Source of the DNA: Micractinium sp. NFX-FRZ
Lineage: Eukaryota > Chlorophyta > Trebouxiophyceae > Chlorellales > Chlorellaceae
Assembly: GCA_029339195.1 (NCBI GenBank)
Contig: JAPTJF010000275.1
Span: 1-64,000 of the forward strand
Direction of reading: 5' to 3'
Length of the DNA stretch: 64,000 nt
In this document: piece by piece, positions 42,610 to 54,177 of the stretch
Position numbering within the stretch: the stretch's first letter is position 1
How the letters are laid out: every line of letters starts with the position of its first letter
Position numbers and translations under genes: made by a program
The notes under the pieces: model-generated
What the model was told of the DNA's origin: nothing
What the model saw: the letters and a program-made list of their open reading frames with translations, nothing else
The model's database searches: none

Positions 42610-45600
42610 ATGGGTGGAGTATCGGAAGCCCCCTGCGGCCCTTGTGCCGCCCGCAGGGTGTGGATGATCGCGGCATTGGCTCTGCTGCTCGCCGGAACCG
42701 CCCAGTGAGCACCACACAGTGCTGTGCCTTGGCTCCCTCCCTCCGCCACTTCCGCCGCCGCCGCTGCCTCCTCCTCCTCTTGGTGGTCACCCGCCCTGCT
42801 TTCCAATTCTGCAGTGCTGTCGCTGTTGGCGAGGAGGGCGACTGGCAGACGCGGGTGCACCAGCCCGGATACTGTGCCACCTATGGCATCTGCGGGCACC
42901 GCGCCGACGGCGACCCGCTCAGCTGCCCCGACAACGGCGCCGCCCGCCCGCTCAATGCCACAGCGATACAGAAGCTGCAGGCAGTGTGCCCCCAGCTGGC
43001 AGCCGACCTGGGGGGCACCTCGAATGTGTGCTGCACCGAGGAGCAGCTGGACCGGCTGCAGGCACAGGTGGGGCAGAGCGGGGCTTGGGTTTGAGCAGGG
43101 GCGCCCCTCCTGCTCAGGTCCCGACCCGGGCTGGTGGCCACACAGCGGCAGGCAGTGGAATCTCCCTGGTGGGCTGACCCGCCTGCTACCCACGCTCATT
43201 CCGTTTCCCAACTTTTCCCATGTCATAACAGCCATAGATTTATCAATTCAACCATCAAAACCCGTCCTGCCGCCCGCTTTTCGCACTGCTGCAGAACTAT
43301 GCACTCACATTTACCACCTGCCCTGCCGCCCGCCCCTCCCCCCCGCCGCAGATCCAGATTGCCTCCATCTTCCTGGTTGGCTGCCCCGCCTGCAACCACA
43401 ATTTCAAGCACCTCTTCTGCCTGCTCACGTGCTCGCCAGACCAGGCGGCATTCGCAAACGTGACGGCCGTGCAGCCGGCGCATGACAACAATGCCACCTC
43501 GGTGGCGGAGATCGACTATTATGTGGCAGGTGAGGTAGGCCTGCTGGGGGATGTATGGGATCACTGGAGAGCAGTGGGATCAAGAACCCGAGACCAGGAG
43601 CTGACGAATGCGTTATGCTGCAGCAGGCCTCACCCGCCCAGCCTGCCATCCTTACCTCATTACATCTGCCTGCCTGCCACCGCAACGCCTGCCTGCCTGC
43701 CCCCCTGCAGCCTCCTTCGGCGAGCGCTTCTACAACAGCTGCCGGGACGTTGTGTACCCCGTCATGAACGTGCCAGCCATGAAGTTTGTGGGCGGGTGAG
43801 CTCCTGGGGCGGGGGCGGGGGTGGGATGGTGCAGCGTGGCGGGGGGTGGCGGGATGTGAGCTGCCTGCCTACCGCAGAGCTTGAACTCGGCCCGATGCTT
43901 GCCGCTGGTGCTGTCGCCATGTACCCTGCTCCCTCCTCACCCTCATCACCCTGCTGTCTCTGTGTCCTGATCACCGCCTTTGAGCTCCACAGCGGCGCTC
44001 GTGACTACCAGGAGTGGCTGGACTTCATCGGCCTGGTCAAGGACAAGCGCTTCCCGCCCACCGGCTCCCCCTTCCAAATGGACTTCCCGCCAGAGGCGAT
44101 GGCGCCAGGTCAGCAGGGGATGGGGGAGGGTGCCACGGCAGCAATGGCCGCCACGGCAGCAGAAGGCGCATTGGGTCAAGGATGCAAACATGAGCGCAGG
44201 CGGCAGTGTGCTGTGCTGGGCAGCCACGCTGTTGTCCTTGGGAGGCTGGCTGGCTGGCTGCTGCATGTTGCCCAACTGGGCGGCCCTGGCACCTCACCCC
44301 ACTCTGCGGGGCCCCACCGCCCCTGCTGCTGCTCAACCACCCTGCAGAGGGCCTGGCGCCCTTGAACAGCAGCCTGCCGTCTTGCGGGGAGGGAGCGCTG
44401 GCGTGCTCCTGTGGGGACTGCCCCTCGGCGCCCGGCTGCGAGCCGCCGCCCCCGCCGCCGCCTCCTGAACCCTCCGGCTGCCCCGCCCTGGGCACCACCC
44501 GCCTGAGCTGCACAGACCTCTGGCTAGCGGCAGCGTACGCTGGCCTGCTGGCCTGCCTGCCGCTGGTTGTGCACCGCTCGCGGCAGCAGCTGCAAGAAAG
44601 CGAGCTGCGCCGGTCGCAGGAGCAGGCGCGGCGGCAGCCCCGCGTGCCCAGCGAAGAGCGGCTGGAGGGTGCCTCGGACACCACCACCGCGGGCGGGTGG
44701 GACGCCGCCGCTGCCGCTGCCGAGCTTGCCGCCAGCCGGCGCAGCGAGGGAGGCGAAGACAACCAGGAGGAGGAGGAGGAGGACTTAATTCAGTGGCCAG
44801 CCGCTGAGCAGGTCCTGAGGCAGTGGTTCTTCCACCTGGGGCTGGCCTGCGCCCGCCGCCCCGCCCGCGTGCTGGGCATCTGCCTCCTGCTGGTGGCGGC
44901 CTGCGGCGCCGGCCTGTCACGCTTCAGGTGGGCGCGGGTGGAAGGGGGGCAGGAATGGGTAGGGGGCAGGGGGAGTGGGGGGATGCGGCGCAGCAGAGCG
45001 GGAGGGCGAGCTGGGGAGCGGTGGGTGTAGAGGGTCAGGGCGGGCAGGCAGGCAGGCATGCGGCCCTCCCCCTCCCTCCCCCTCTCTCTAAGCGTACACA
45101 CACTCCACATGTACACACCCTCTTACCCTCCCCCCCTCCCGCCCTGGCTGCCTCAGCGTGATGACGGACCCTCAGGACCTCTGGGTGGGGCCCGGCTCCC
45201 AGGCGGCACGCGAGAAGGCAGCATACGAGGTGGGTGGGCATGAGGGTACCCGCAGGAGCAAGCGTGGTTGCGCTGCCGTGCTGGGGAGCGCATGGTGGTG
45301 GTACACAGCAGGCACAGCGCAGGCCCACTGGCGGGCTTGCGGGCTTGCTGTGTTTGTGCCCCCAACAACCATCTGCCCCTGCCATGCCCTGCCTTCCGCC
45401 CCGAAACTGACCGCCTGCCCTTCTGTGCCCATCATCACATCCGCAGGCTTCTTTTGGCCCCTTCTACCGCATTACCCAGCTCATCCTCACGACCACCCCC
45501 GACGCCAACTCCACATACACCACACCCTCTGGGCTGCCGGCCATCGTCACGGGTGCGGCTGGTTGGTGGCAGCTGTCATCCCTTGCAGTGCCGCTGCATG

Positions 45601-48600
45601 GGCTGCTCTCATGTGGTTGCATAGCAGCACACAAGCGGCATCCCTGATGGGCGGCCCAAGAGCAGCGCGGCATGTACAGGCTGGCAAGGGTGGCAGGCTG
45701 GGGCAGCCCTACACCCCGCCTGGACTACCCTGCTAGCCCCCACCCTTGGTGTCTTGCTTCTCGTCTCGATCAATGATGGCCGCCCTCTGCAGATGCCCAC
45801 ATCCGCCTGCTGTTCGACATGCAAGACGAAATCGACGCACTGGCGGCAGGCGGCGATGCAGCTGCTGGCAGCGGCGCCAGCGCCGGCGGCGGGGGCGGCA
45901 GCTGGAACGTCACCCTGGCGGATGTGTGCCTGCGCCCGCTGGGCACGGCGTGCGCCACCCAGAGCGTGCTGCAGTACTGGGGCATGAGCAGGGCGGTGTA
46001 TGAGCACGGTGAGCCCTCTGGGGGTGGTTGGGGGTGTGGGGGGCGGGGCGCACGAGGGGGCGCGGCACGCCGGCTCTGCGTGGCTGTCCTTGTTCTCACG
46101 TCGTGAAGATCAAGGAAGCACCCACCTGCCAACCTTCCCGCTTGCATGACATTTGCACTTCCGTCTGCAGGCGCCCCTCCCTGGGGCACGCGCATCAGCC
46201 CCGAGTTCTGCTTCTCACACTGGTCCACGCAGGTAGGTGGCGCCCCACAGCCAGCGGCCCCCTGCCCACCCAACGCCCCTGGCGTATGTGTGTGCGCACG
46301 CTGCATTTGCAGCCCAGCTGCCCTGCATCTCACCTTCACACGCACCGCTGCGCTAGGCTGGCCAAAACGGCGGCAGCTCCCCGCCCCCATCCACGCTAGC
46401 TCGACACCCTTCTGCCCGCCCGCCCGCCCTCCCGCGCGCCTGCTCTCCTGCAGTGCCGCAGCGCCTTTGGCGGCCCCATCGACCCGCACCTCGTGCTGGG
46501 CGGCTTCCCCACCGAGGCGGGCAGCTTCAGGAACTACTCTGCCGACGCCTCTGCCTTTGTGGTCACCTTCCCAATTGACTCGCACGCCGCCAACAGGTGG
46601 GGTGGGGTGGGTTCTGAGGGTAGGCAGGGCAAGGGCAGGGCAGGTCTGGGCTGCTGAGGCTCATGGGCAGGACGGAGCTGTTTGAGGTGCGTGAGCGCGC
46701 GGCAAGGGTGGTGTCGGCTTGGCAGCAGGCGGGCTGGGTGGGTAGGGCAGCTGGGCCGACAGGCAGGCGGGATGTGTTGGAGGCGAGAGCACATGTCAAG
46801 AAGGGTGCAACTGTATGCTCCAAAGCGTGCAATCCAGCTCTCCTGACTGCGCCGGCCCCGCCCCTGCCGTCCCTGCCCTAAACACCCACACCGTGCTACC
46901 GGCAGGGAGGCGGCAATGGCGTGGGAGGCCGCTTTTGTGCAGCTGGCCTCGGGCCGGCTGACGGAAATGGCGGCGGGTGCGGGCCTGCGGCTGTCCTTCT
47001 CCACGGAGCGCTCGGTGCAGGATGAGCTGGCCAGGGAGAGCACAGCAGGCACGCCGCGCACAGCATGCCGGAGGCGCTGATGTGTTGGGCGGCCCGGGGG
47101 GAGTGTGCTGGCTGGGCGCATGCCCCCAGCCTGCGTGCCTTTCTGGGCTGGCCCTTGCACACCCTCCATGCACCCTGCCCTGCCCGGCTACCAACCCACG
47201 GTTCACGCTGCCACTGTGTTCCAACCCAAACTTGGCCCTCCGTTCCCGCCTCTCCCCGCCCCGCCCGTCATCCCCCCCCCTGCAGACGTGTCCACCGTCC
47301 TGCTGTCCTACCTGGTGATGCTGATCTACATTGCCCTGGCGCTGGGCCGCTTCCCGCGCTCCCCAGACTGGCGCGACCTCCTCGTGCACAGCAGGCACGG
47401 CGTGCACGACACGGGCTCGCTGTGCCCTGCCCTGCTCTGCCTGTGCAGCGGAGCCAGCACAATCTCTTGCACTGCATCCCTCGTCAACTTTGTTGCACCA
47501 AACTGCCGCTCGCGCCACGCCACGCCTCCCCGTGCAGGGCGTCCCTGGGCCTGGGCGGCGTCCTGATTGTGGCGTCCGCCGTGGTGGGCGCGCTGGGCCT
47601 GTGCTCCTGGGGCGGCATGCGCAGCACGCTGATTATCGCAGAGGTCATACCGTTCCTGGTGCTGGCAGGTGAGCGAGCATGTGTGCACCAGACACTCTTG
47701 AAGGCTTTGTCAGTGCTGGGGTTTTGGCAGTTGCACTGTTGAGGGCCAGCCCGTTCATGGGGCTGCCAGGTGGCGGGAGCCCCACCAGGGGGTGGAAGTA
47801 GAAGTGGTGCCACAGGAGCCACTGCAGTACATCATGTTTCCTTCCCTGGTGCTGGCAGGCGGGTGGCTTGGCGTGCTACGGCAAAGCGTCGACGTGCGCT
47901 GCAACCCAAAGGCAGAACCCTGAAGCCCTATCGCATGTTTGCCCTGCCGCAGTGGGTGTGGACAACATGTTCATCCTGGCGTCGGCGCTGCAGCAGCAGC
48001 CGGCGGGGCACCCGCTGGCGCACCGCGTGGCGCTGGCGCTTGCGGCCGTGGGCCCCAGCATCACGCTGGCAGGTGGGGGCGGGAGGCATGAAGGGGCTGG
48101 CGGCCGTCTGGGTGACTTGGTTCCGGGAGGGGAGCGGGCGCTGCTGGTGGGGCGGTGAGGCATTCTGGAGGTGCAGCTTTGGCTTAGCTTGCCTCATGCC
48201 TAATTACACTTGAGTCAACCCTTAACCCTAAACCATGCACCGTCCTTGCCCCTTTGCCCCCTGCCCGACCGCCCTCCCCCCCGCCTGTCCGCCCGCAGCC
48301 TCCTGCGAGGTCGTGGCCTTTGCCCTGGGGGCCATGACCGACATGCCCGCCCTGCGCAACTTCTCAAGTGCGCTCCCACTCCTGCTGCTGCTCTTATGTT
48401 GTGTGTTGTGAGGGGGCACAGCACAGCTGGTCAAGTGCATGCGCGCCGCTGCTGCTGCCGTGCCGCTGCTGGGCAGCACCGCTGGTAGCGTTTCTTGCAC
48501 ACTCTGATTTCCAAGTGGTCTCGTCTCATCCCGTCCCGCTTACCTCCCTTCCGCCCCACCCTTTCCACTACTTTGGCCTCGTCCCCGCAGTCTGCGCCGC

Positions 48601-51600
48601 TCTGGCCGTGTTCCTCGACTTCCTCCTGCAAATCACCGCCTTTGTGGCACTGCTCACCCTGGACACGCGCCGCCTGGAGGAGGGGCGCTACGACTGCTGG
48701 CCATGCCTCAGGCAAGCAGGGGCAGGCAGGCGGGCGGGCTGGCGGGCGTGTTTCCGACCATTGGTTGTGTGACAATCAGGGGCTCTCCATGACTGCTGCC
48801 CATGCCTCTGGTGGTCGCACATGCTCGATGGTTGCACACTCTGCCGACTGCTTGCTTGTTTCCCAAGTGCCAGCCATATGCGTGCCGACCCTGCCTGAGG
48901 CAAAGACCCGGGTGTGAGGGCGGGTGGACGCCAGCTAGCGCCGCCTCTAGGTGCACGCCCAGACTTGAATGTGCAGTGCTCCTACTCACTGTTGCTGCAG
49001 GGCACGCGGGGCCCCGCTGTATGGCAGTGATTACGAGCAGCTGCACGGCGGCGCCGGCGCCAGCGGGGCGCCAGCTGTCAGCGCGGGCATCAGCGAGATA
49101 GAGGAGGAGGTGGAGGCGCAGTACGGGCACGCCTACGGAGGGCCGCACCCAGGTGGGTGTGTGAATGGAGGGAGGGAGGGCGGCTGGGGTCTTGGAGGGG
49201 TCGGGTGGGCACTCTCACCCCCCCCCCGTGATGCTCTTGTTGTGCGCCTGCACGTGCCAGGCGGGCTCTGCCCTCATGAGGCCCCTGCCCCAGAGGCCCG
49301 GCACCCGTGCACAGTGCTGGCCGGCTTGTTGTCTGCAAGCTGCACCGCGCCCTGCGCTGCGCCATAGTCCAACACACCACAAACTCTTTCTGTCTGCTTG
49401 CAGATGACGACCGCTACGTGGGCGTCTCACAGGCCCTGCGTTCCTACATGCGCCGCGTGCATGCCCCGCTGCTGCGCCGCCCCGCCGTCAAGGCGGCGGT
49501 GCTGGCCCTGTTTGTTGGGGCCTTCCTGCTGAGCTGCGCCGCGCTGCCGCGCCTGGAGAAGTGAGCATCGGAGGGGGAGGAGGGGAACGAGATTGGCAGG
49601 CAGAGGGAGGGTGGAAGCAGGGAGGGCCGTTTGCGTTGAGATGTGGGGAAAGGGTAAGGCTGGCATGGGTGAGATTCAGTCAAAGGCGAGAGCCCCCGGC
49701 CAGGCAGCCTCCCAACCCCCGCTCTGCTGACCTCCTCCTCGTGTCTGCTCACGCTGCGCAGGGGTTTGGACCAGAGCGTGGCGCTGCCTCGTGACTCGTA
49801 CCTGCAGCAGTACTATGACGACGTCTTCGCCTCCCTCAGGCAAGTGTGTTTGAAGGAGCGTCCGCAGGTATACGCCGCAAGCGTATGCAGTTTAGATGCT
49901 GCTGTTTGATCGTGTCGAGGTATCTGCACGCAGCAGCCACCACAGCGTCTTGACCTCCCCCAGGCAAGCCAGCCTGGCAGTTTGCATTGTGCCAGCATGC
50001 AATTCGGCAGCCGCCATCCTGCTGCCCTGCTCCGCCTTGCTCAGCAGCCACCCTTACGGCTGCTCTGCCAGCGTCGCCTCCCCTTGCCCTACTTTCGCTA
50101 TTTACACTGTCTCCCTGCGGTCGTCTCACATTCCTCCCCCCGCCTGCAGGGTGGGGCCCCCAGTCATGTTTGTGGTTGTGGGGCTCAACGCCAGCGAGGC
50201 CTCCCCCCACGTCAACCGCACCTGCTCCGTGGCAGGGTGCGACCCAGACTCGCTCCTCAACCAGGTGGGCGCTCAGCCCGGAAGTGCCTCCTTGTTGGCC
50301 TGCTTGTTGCCTTGCTTTCTTGTTGTTGGGCTTACAGTCTGTTCTTCTGCAAGAGAACTTGTGACACAGACATGCAGGCAGGCAGCGTGCGGTTGACTTG
50401 GTATGTGGAGCAGCCATGGGTGCACACACGACAAGGGCAGTGGCAGTTACCGAGACACCCAAACCACCCGCTGGCCTCCTTTGCTCACACTTGCTTGCTT
50501 TGCTGGCAAGCATGCTCCTTCTTAGCTGCATGACCCACCCCTTGCCGCCCGCCTGTCCCCTCACCCCATGCACTCGGCCGCCCTGATGCCCCCCGTGCAG
50601 GTCAGTGCCGCCTCGCGTGCCCCCTGGTCTTCCTGGCTGGCCACCCCCGCCGCCTCCTGGCTGGACGACTTCATGACATGGACCTCACCAGAGATCCCAC
50701 AGTGCTGCCGCTCCTTCCCCAACGCCACCCGCTGCCCGCCGCCCGACCAGCCGCCCTGCGCGGGGCCCGGAGCGCCGCAGGATCCGTGCCAGCAGTGCTC
50801 CACATGCTTTGCGCCGGGGGACATGCCCAACGGCCGCCCCACGCTGCAGCAGTTCCAGGTGCCTGCTTGGCTTCTGCTGCTGCTGCGTGGCTTTTGAGAG
50901 CGCTGAGGGCAACTGCACTCTATTGAGACAGCGTGGACGAGACCCTCGCAACAGGCCAGCGGTGTTCTGCACACGGCAGCGATTCACATGGCATGGGGCG
51001 CTCGTCGAGCGGCCACACAAGCGCATGTGCCTCCAGGCACACACACGCAGCGACCTGCCTGCCTCATCTTCACTTTCTCACCCCTCCCGCCCGCTTGCAG
51101 GACAAGCTGCCCTGGTTTCTCGACTCCCTGCCCTCGCCTGCCTGCGCCAAGGGCGGCGCCGGCGCGTACAGCGACGCCATTGGGGTGCGCCGCTGGTGCC
51201 TGCCTGCCTGGCTTCGGCATTGTGTGTTGGCATGCTTCATATGCATGCACGTCCAGAGGGGCTCGCTGGGTTCCTCCGCCACCATTGTTCCTGTAACTAG
51301 CACTCTCCGCCTGCTTCCTGCTTGCCCGTCTCCCTGCCCGCTTTCCCTGTCCTTCCATCCATCTCGGTGCCACTCACCCACCCACCGCCCTGCACAGCTG
51401 TCCGCCCATACCCGCCTGCCTGCCCGCCTCCCTTCCGCCCCCGCAGCGCGACGCCTCCGACCCCACCGGGGTGGCCGGCCTGGGCACACGTGGCGTGGTG
51501 GCCGCCTCCTCCTTCCGCTCCAATTACGTCGTCCTCTCTCGCCAGTCTGACTTCATCAACGCGCTGCAGGTGGGCTGGGCTGGGTTAAGGGTTGAGCAGG

Positions 51601-53677
51601 GGTTTGAGGTTAAAGTTTGGAAATTGTCGAGAGTGCACGAGGGGGGGATGTAGGCTGGATGGGGCACCACTTGTGCCATCCTCTCACGCCATTCAAGACT
51701 TCATTGCTGCCTCTTGGGGCCGCGTATCTGCACATCTCCCATCCCCTGCTGCGCCTGCTGCCCCCCGTGCAGGCGGTGTACAGCTTTGCCTCCCGCCTGA
51801 CCTCCACTCCCGCCTGCCATCTCACCTGCTGCCCCTGCCCCCCTGCAGGCGGTGCGCGGCTTTGCCTCCCGCCTGACCTCCACGCTGGGCGTCAAGGTCT
51901 ACTCCTACTCCATCTTCCACATCTTCTTCGAGCAGTACCTGAGCATCGCGGGGGAGGCGGTGGCGCTGCTGGGATCAGGTGGGACGGCATCGGACGGGCA
52001 GGTGGGGGCCCCCGCCGGCTTGGTCTTTAGCTCTAGGCGCTGTGGGGCTGGATTCGGCTGAGAGTTGATGGGCTTGCACCCTCCCGTTCCTCGCTTGCCT
52101 GCCTGCCTGCGCCCCTCCTTGCCCCCTTGGGACCCTGCAGCTGAAGCGCCCTGGTGACCGTTCTTCCTGCTCTGTCTGGCCGCCCTCACCCCTGCCAGCC
52201 CGTGTCCCACGTCTCTCCCATCTCTTTCACCCCGTTCCCTTCTCTCCCTCCCCCCGCAGCCCTGGTTGCCATCTTCCTGATCTGCCTGGCCGCCACGGGC
52301 AGCCCCTGGTCTGCCACCCTGATCTGCCTCACGTTGTGCATGCTGCTGGTGGACGTGATGGGGGTGATGGCGCTGACGGGCATACAGCTCAACGCGGGTG
52401 GGTGGGGCGGGGCTTGCGCGAAGCGGGGCAGCATGCTGGGGAGGGCACTGGCAGCAGCAGGGGGCTGCAGCAGGGGCCAAAGGCAGGGCGGCGTGGTTGG
52501 CAGGCGTCCTGGCCTGCCACTGTTCTCACCTTCCAGCCGCCTGCCCACCCCCTCCACCCCTTCCCCCGCTTCCCCTCCCCTCAGTCTCCCTGGTCAACCT
52601 GGTCATGTCCCTGGGCATCGGAGTGGAGTTTTGCGCCCACCTGGTGCACGCATTCATGGAGGAGCGGGGAAGCAGCGAGGACCGCGCCTCTGCGGCGCTT
52701 GGAGACGTTGGCGCCGCCGTGCTGTCGGGCATCACTCTGACCAAGTTTGCAGGTGGGGGCGGGGTCCTCGTGCCGACATTGATGTATTGATGTACTTGGG
52801 TTGAGGAGGCGTCGGTGCCGTCGCGCTGCTGGGCACTTACTTTGACCAACTTTGCAGGTGGGGGGCAGGGGCTGGACGGAGCCACCAGCAGGGCTGAGAT
52901 GAAAGCTGCTGGGTGGGGGTGGGGGAGCAGCAGCCTCCCCGTCTGCGACATCCGACATTGAGCACTGGAGCCTGCTGATGAGCAGGCAAACATTGATGAT
53001 CACCATCTGGGTTGTGGCTGAGTGCTGTCCTCCCACATTTGGGGCTTGGCCTGGCAGTGCTAGCTGATTTTCTCGCCGCAACCTTGCGTGCCTATCATGG
53101 CCGCATGGTTGTTCCCTTACAGCTCACCACAAGCTGCCTGCCTTCTGCCCCCGCAGGCGTGGCGGTGCTGGCCTTCTCCCACACCGCCATCTTCCGCGTC
53201 TACTACTTCCAGATGTACGCCGCCCTGGTGCTGCTGGGGGCGGCCCACGGCCTCGTCTTCCTGCCCGTACTGCTGGCCGTGTTTGGGCCGGAGGAGCTCG
53301 AGGTGGGCTGGCGGGGGTGGGCGTGTCTGACTCATGTGGGGGTGGGGTGAATGTGGGAATCGAGGAGATGTCAGGTACATTTGAGGAGGTGGAGGTGGGT
53401 GGTGTTGGATACACATGAAGAAGGCACGAAACTTGCCTGCCCTGCCCCCCTCCACCCTCCCTCCCCGCAGCACTGGAAGTGGCGCGTGCGCCGGCAGCTG
53501 CAGGGCATGCAGGCAGAGCGCCTGCAGGTGCAGCAGCGCACCCTGTCCCTCATGCAGCAGCAGAGGCAGCGGCAGGAGGAGGAGAGGCTGGCGAGCGGCG
53601 GCTTGAGCCAGGCGGCCCAGCAGGCACAGCAGGCACAGCAGCAGGTGCAGGTGCAGGCGGAGCCAGGCGGCAGCTAG
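42610..53677 (+). CDS. NPC1: NPC1-type sterol transporter
   Basis: 29 exons, about 1451 aa: 42610-42704, 42815-43067, 43352-43529, 43711-43795, 43993-44108, 44348-44927, 45157-45229, 45447-45552, 45793-46008, 46171-46232, 46454-46596, 46906-47048, 47286-47394, 47538-47668, 47953-48072, 48299-48367, 48591-48711, 49001-49152, 49404-49560, 49762-49839, 50150-50264, 50601-50858, 51101-51184, 51447-51569, 51849-51978, 52260-52397, 52585-52752, 53157-53302, 53471-53677. A hydrophobic leader ([13 protein letters not shown]) precedes the Cys-rich sterol-binding N-domain. The sterol-sensing domain follows ([55 protein letters not shown]), then the C-terminal permease half ([20 protein letters not shown]). 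The role is sterol export from acidic vacuoles or endomembranes. The C-terminal tail is Gln-rich and lacks the animal dileucine signal. Introns 12, 13, 17 and 20 use GC donors. Confidence 0.92.
51773..51811 (+). repeat. Intronic copy of the exon-25 start of NPC1
   Basis: This repeats 51849-51887, with its own tgcag acceptor in front (encodes [12 protein letters not shown] against [12 protein letters not shown]). The offset is 76 bp, so splicing to this copy would shift the frame. Confidence 0.8.
52804..52863 (+). repeat. Intronic copy of the exon-27 end and donor of NPC1
   Basis: About 60 bp resembling 52697-52757, including tttgcaggtggggg at the splice site. The offset is about 106 bp and the copy is more diverged than the others. 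Confidence 0.65.
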
Positions 53678-53907
53678 GGGCCCACCTTCCAGCTGCTGCT
53701 GCCCCCTCCTTCCGCCCTTGGGCACCTGTCATCTAGCGCGCACTTTAATGTCAATGATGTGAACCAACCTTTCTGAACAGATTGCTCCTTTTTCAACCAA
53801 ACACACAGGTTATTGGCAGGATGCACGGCGCGGGTGCAGTGGTGGGGTGATGTTTAATGACAAGCAGGTGATGAAAATGGCATGGGCAGGCACGTCTGCT
53901 GCTGCCC

Positions 53908-53912
53908 TGTAA
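53908..53912 (+). terminator. TGTAA poly(A) signal for NPC1
   Basis: TGTAA lies about 230 bp after the NPC1 stop at 53677. Confidence 0.5.
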
Positions 53913-53981
53913 AGGGCCCCTTGGAATAGATCAAGTGCTCCTCTGCCTGCCGGCAGCTGTCTGGCGCTCCCATGGCTCCCT

Positions 53982-53986
53982 TTACA
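53982..53986 (-). terminator. TGTAA poly(A) signal for the 2350-aa gene
   Basis: Minus-strand TGTAA lies about 190 bp beyond the stop at 54178. Confidence 0.5.
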
Positions 53987-54177
53987 CGCTGAGTCAAACT
54001 CTGAGTCAAAAAATTCATAAAAGCAGGTTGCTGTGTGGGTGCAGGAAGATTGTGTTGGATGCAAAGTCACAAGTTGCCACATGCTGGTGCCGCTCTCTGC
54101 GGGGAACTCGTGAAACCCCAGGGGTTGAAACCCCAGGTCCCCCTGTCGCCGGCTGTCTCAAAAGACCCTGCCCCGCG

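Larger units (their letters stand above)
53678..54177. other. Convergent intergenic region
   Basis: Spacer between the stops of NPC1 (+) and the 2350-aa gene (-). TGTAA occurs at 53908-53912 on plus and at 53982-53986 on minus, so the 3' UTRs probably nearly meet. No gene is seen. Confidence 0.5.
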
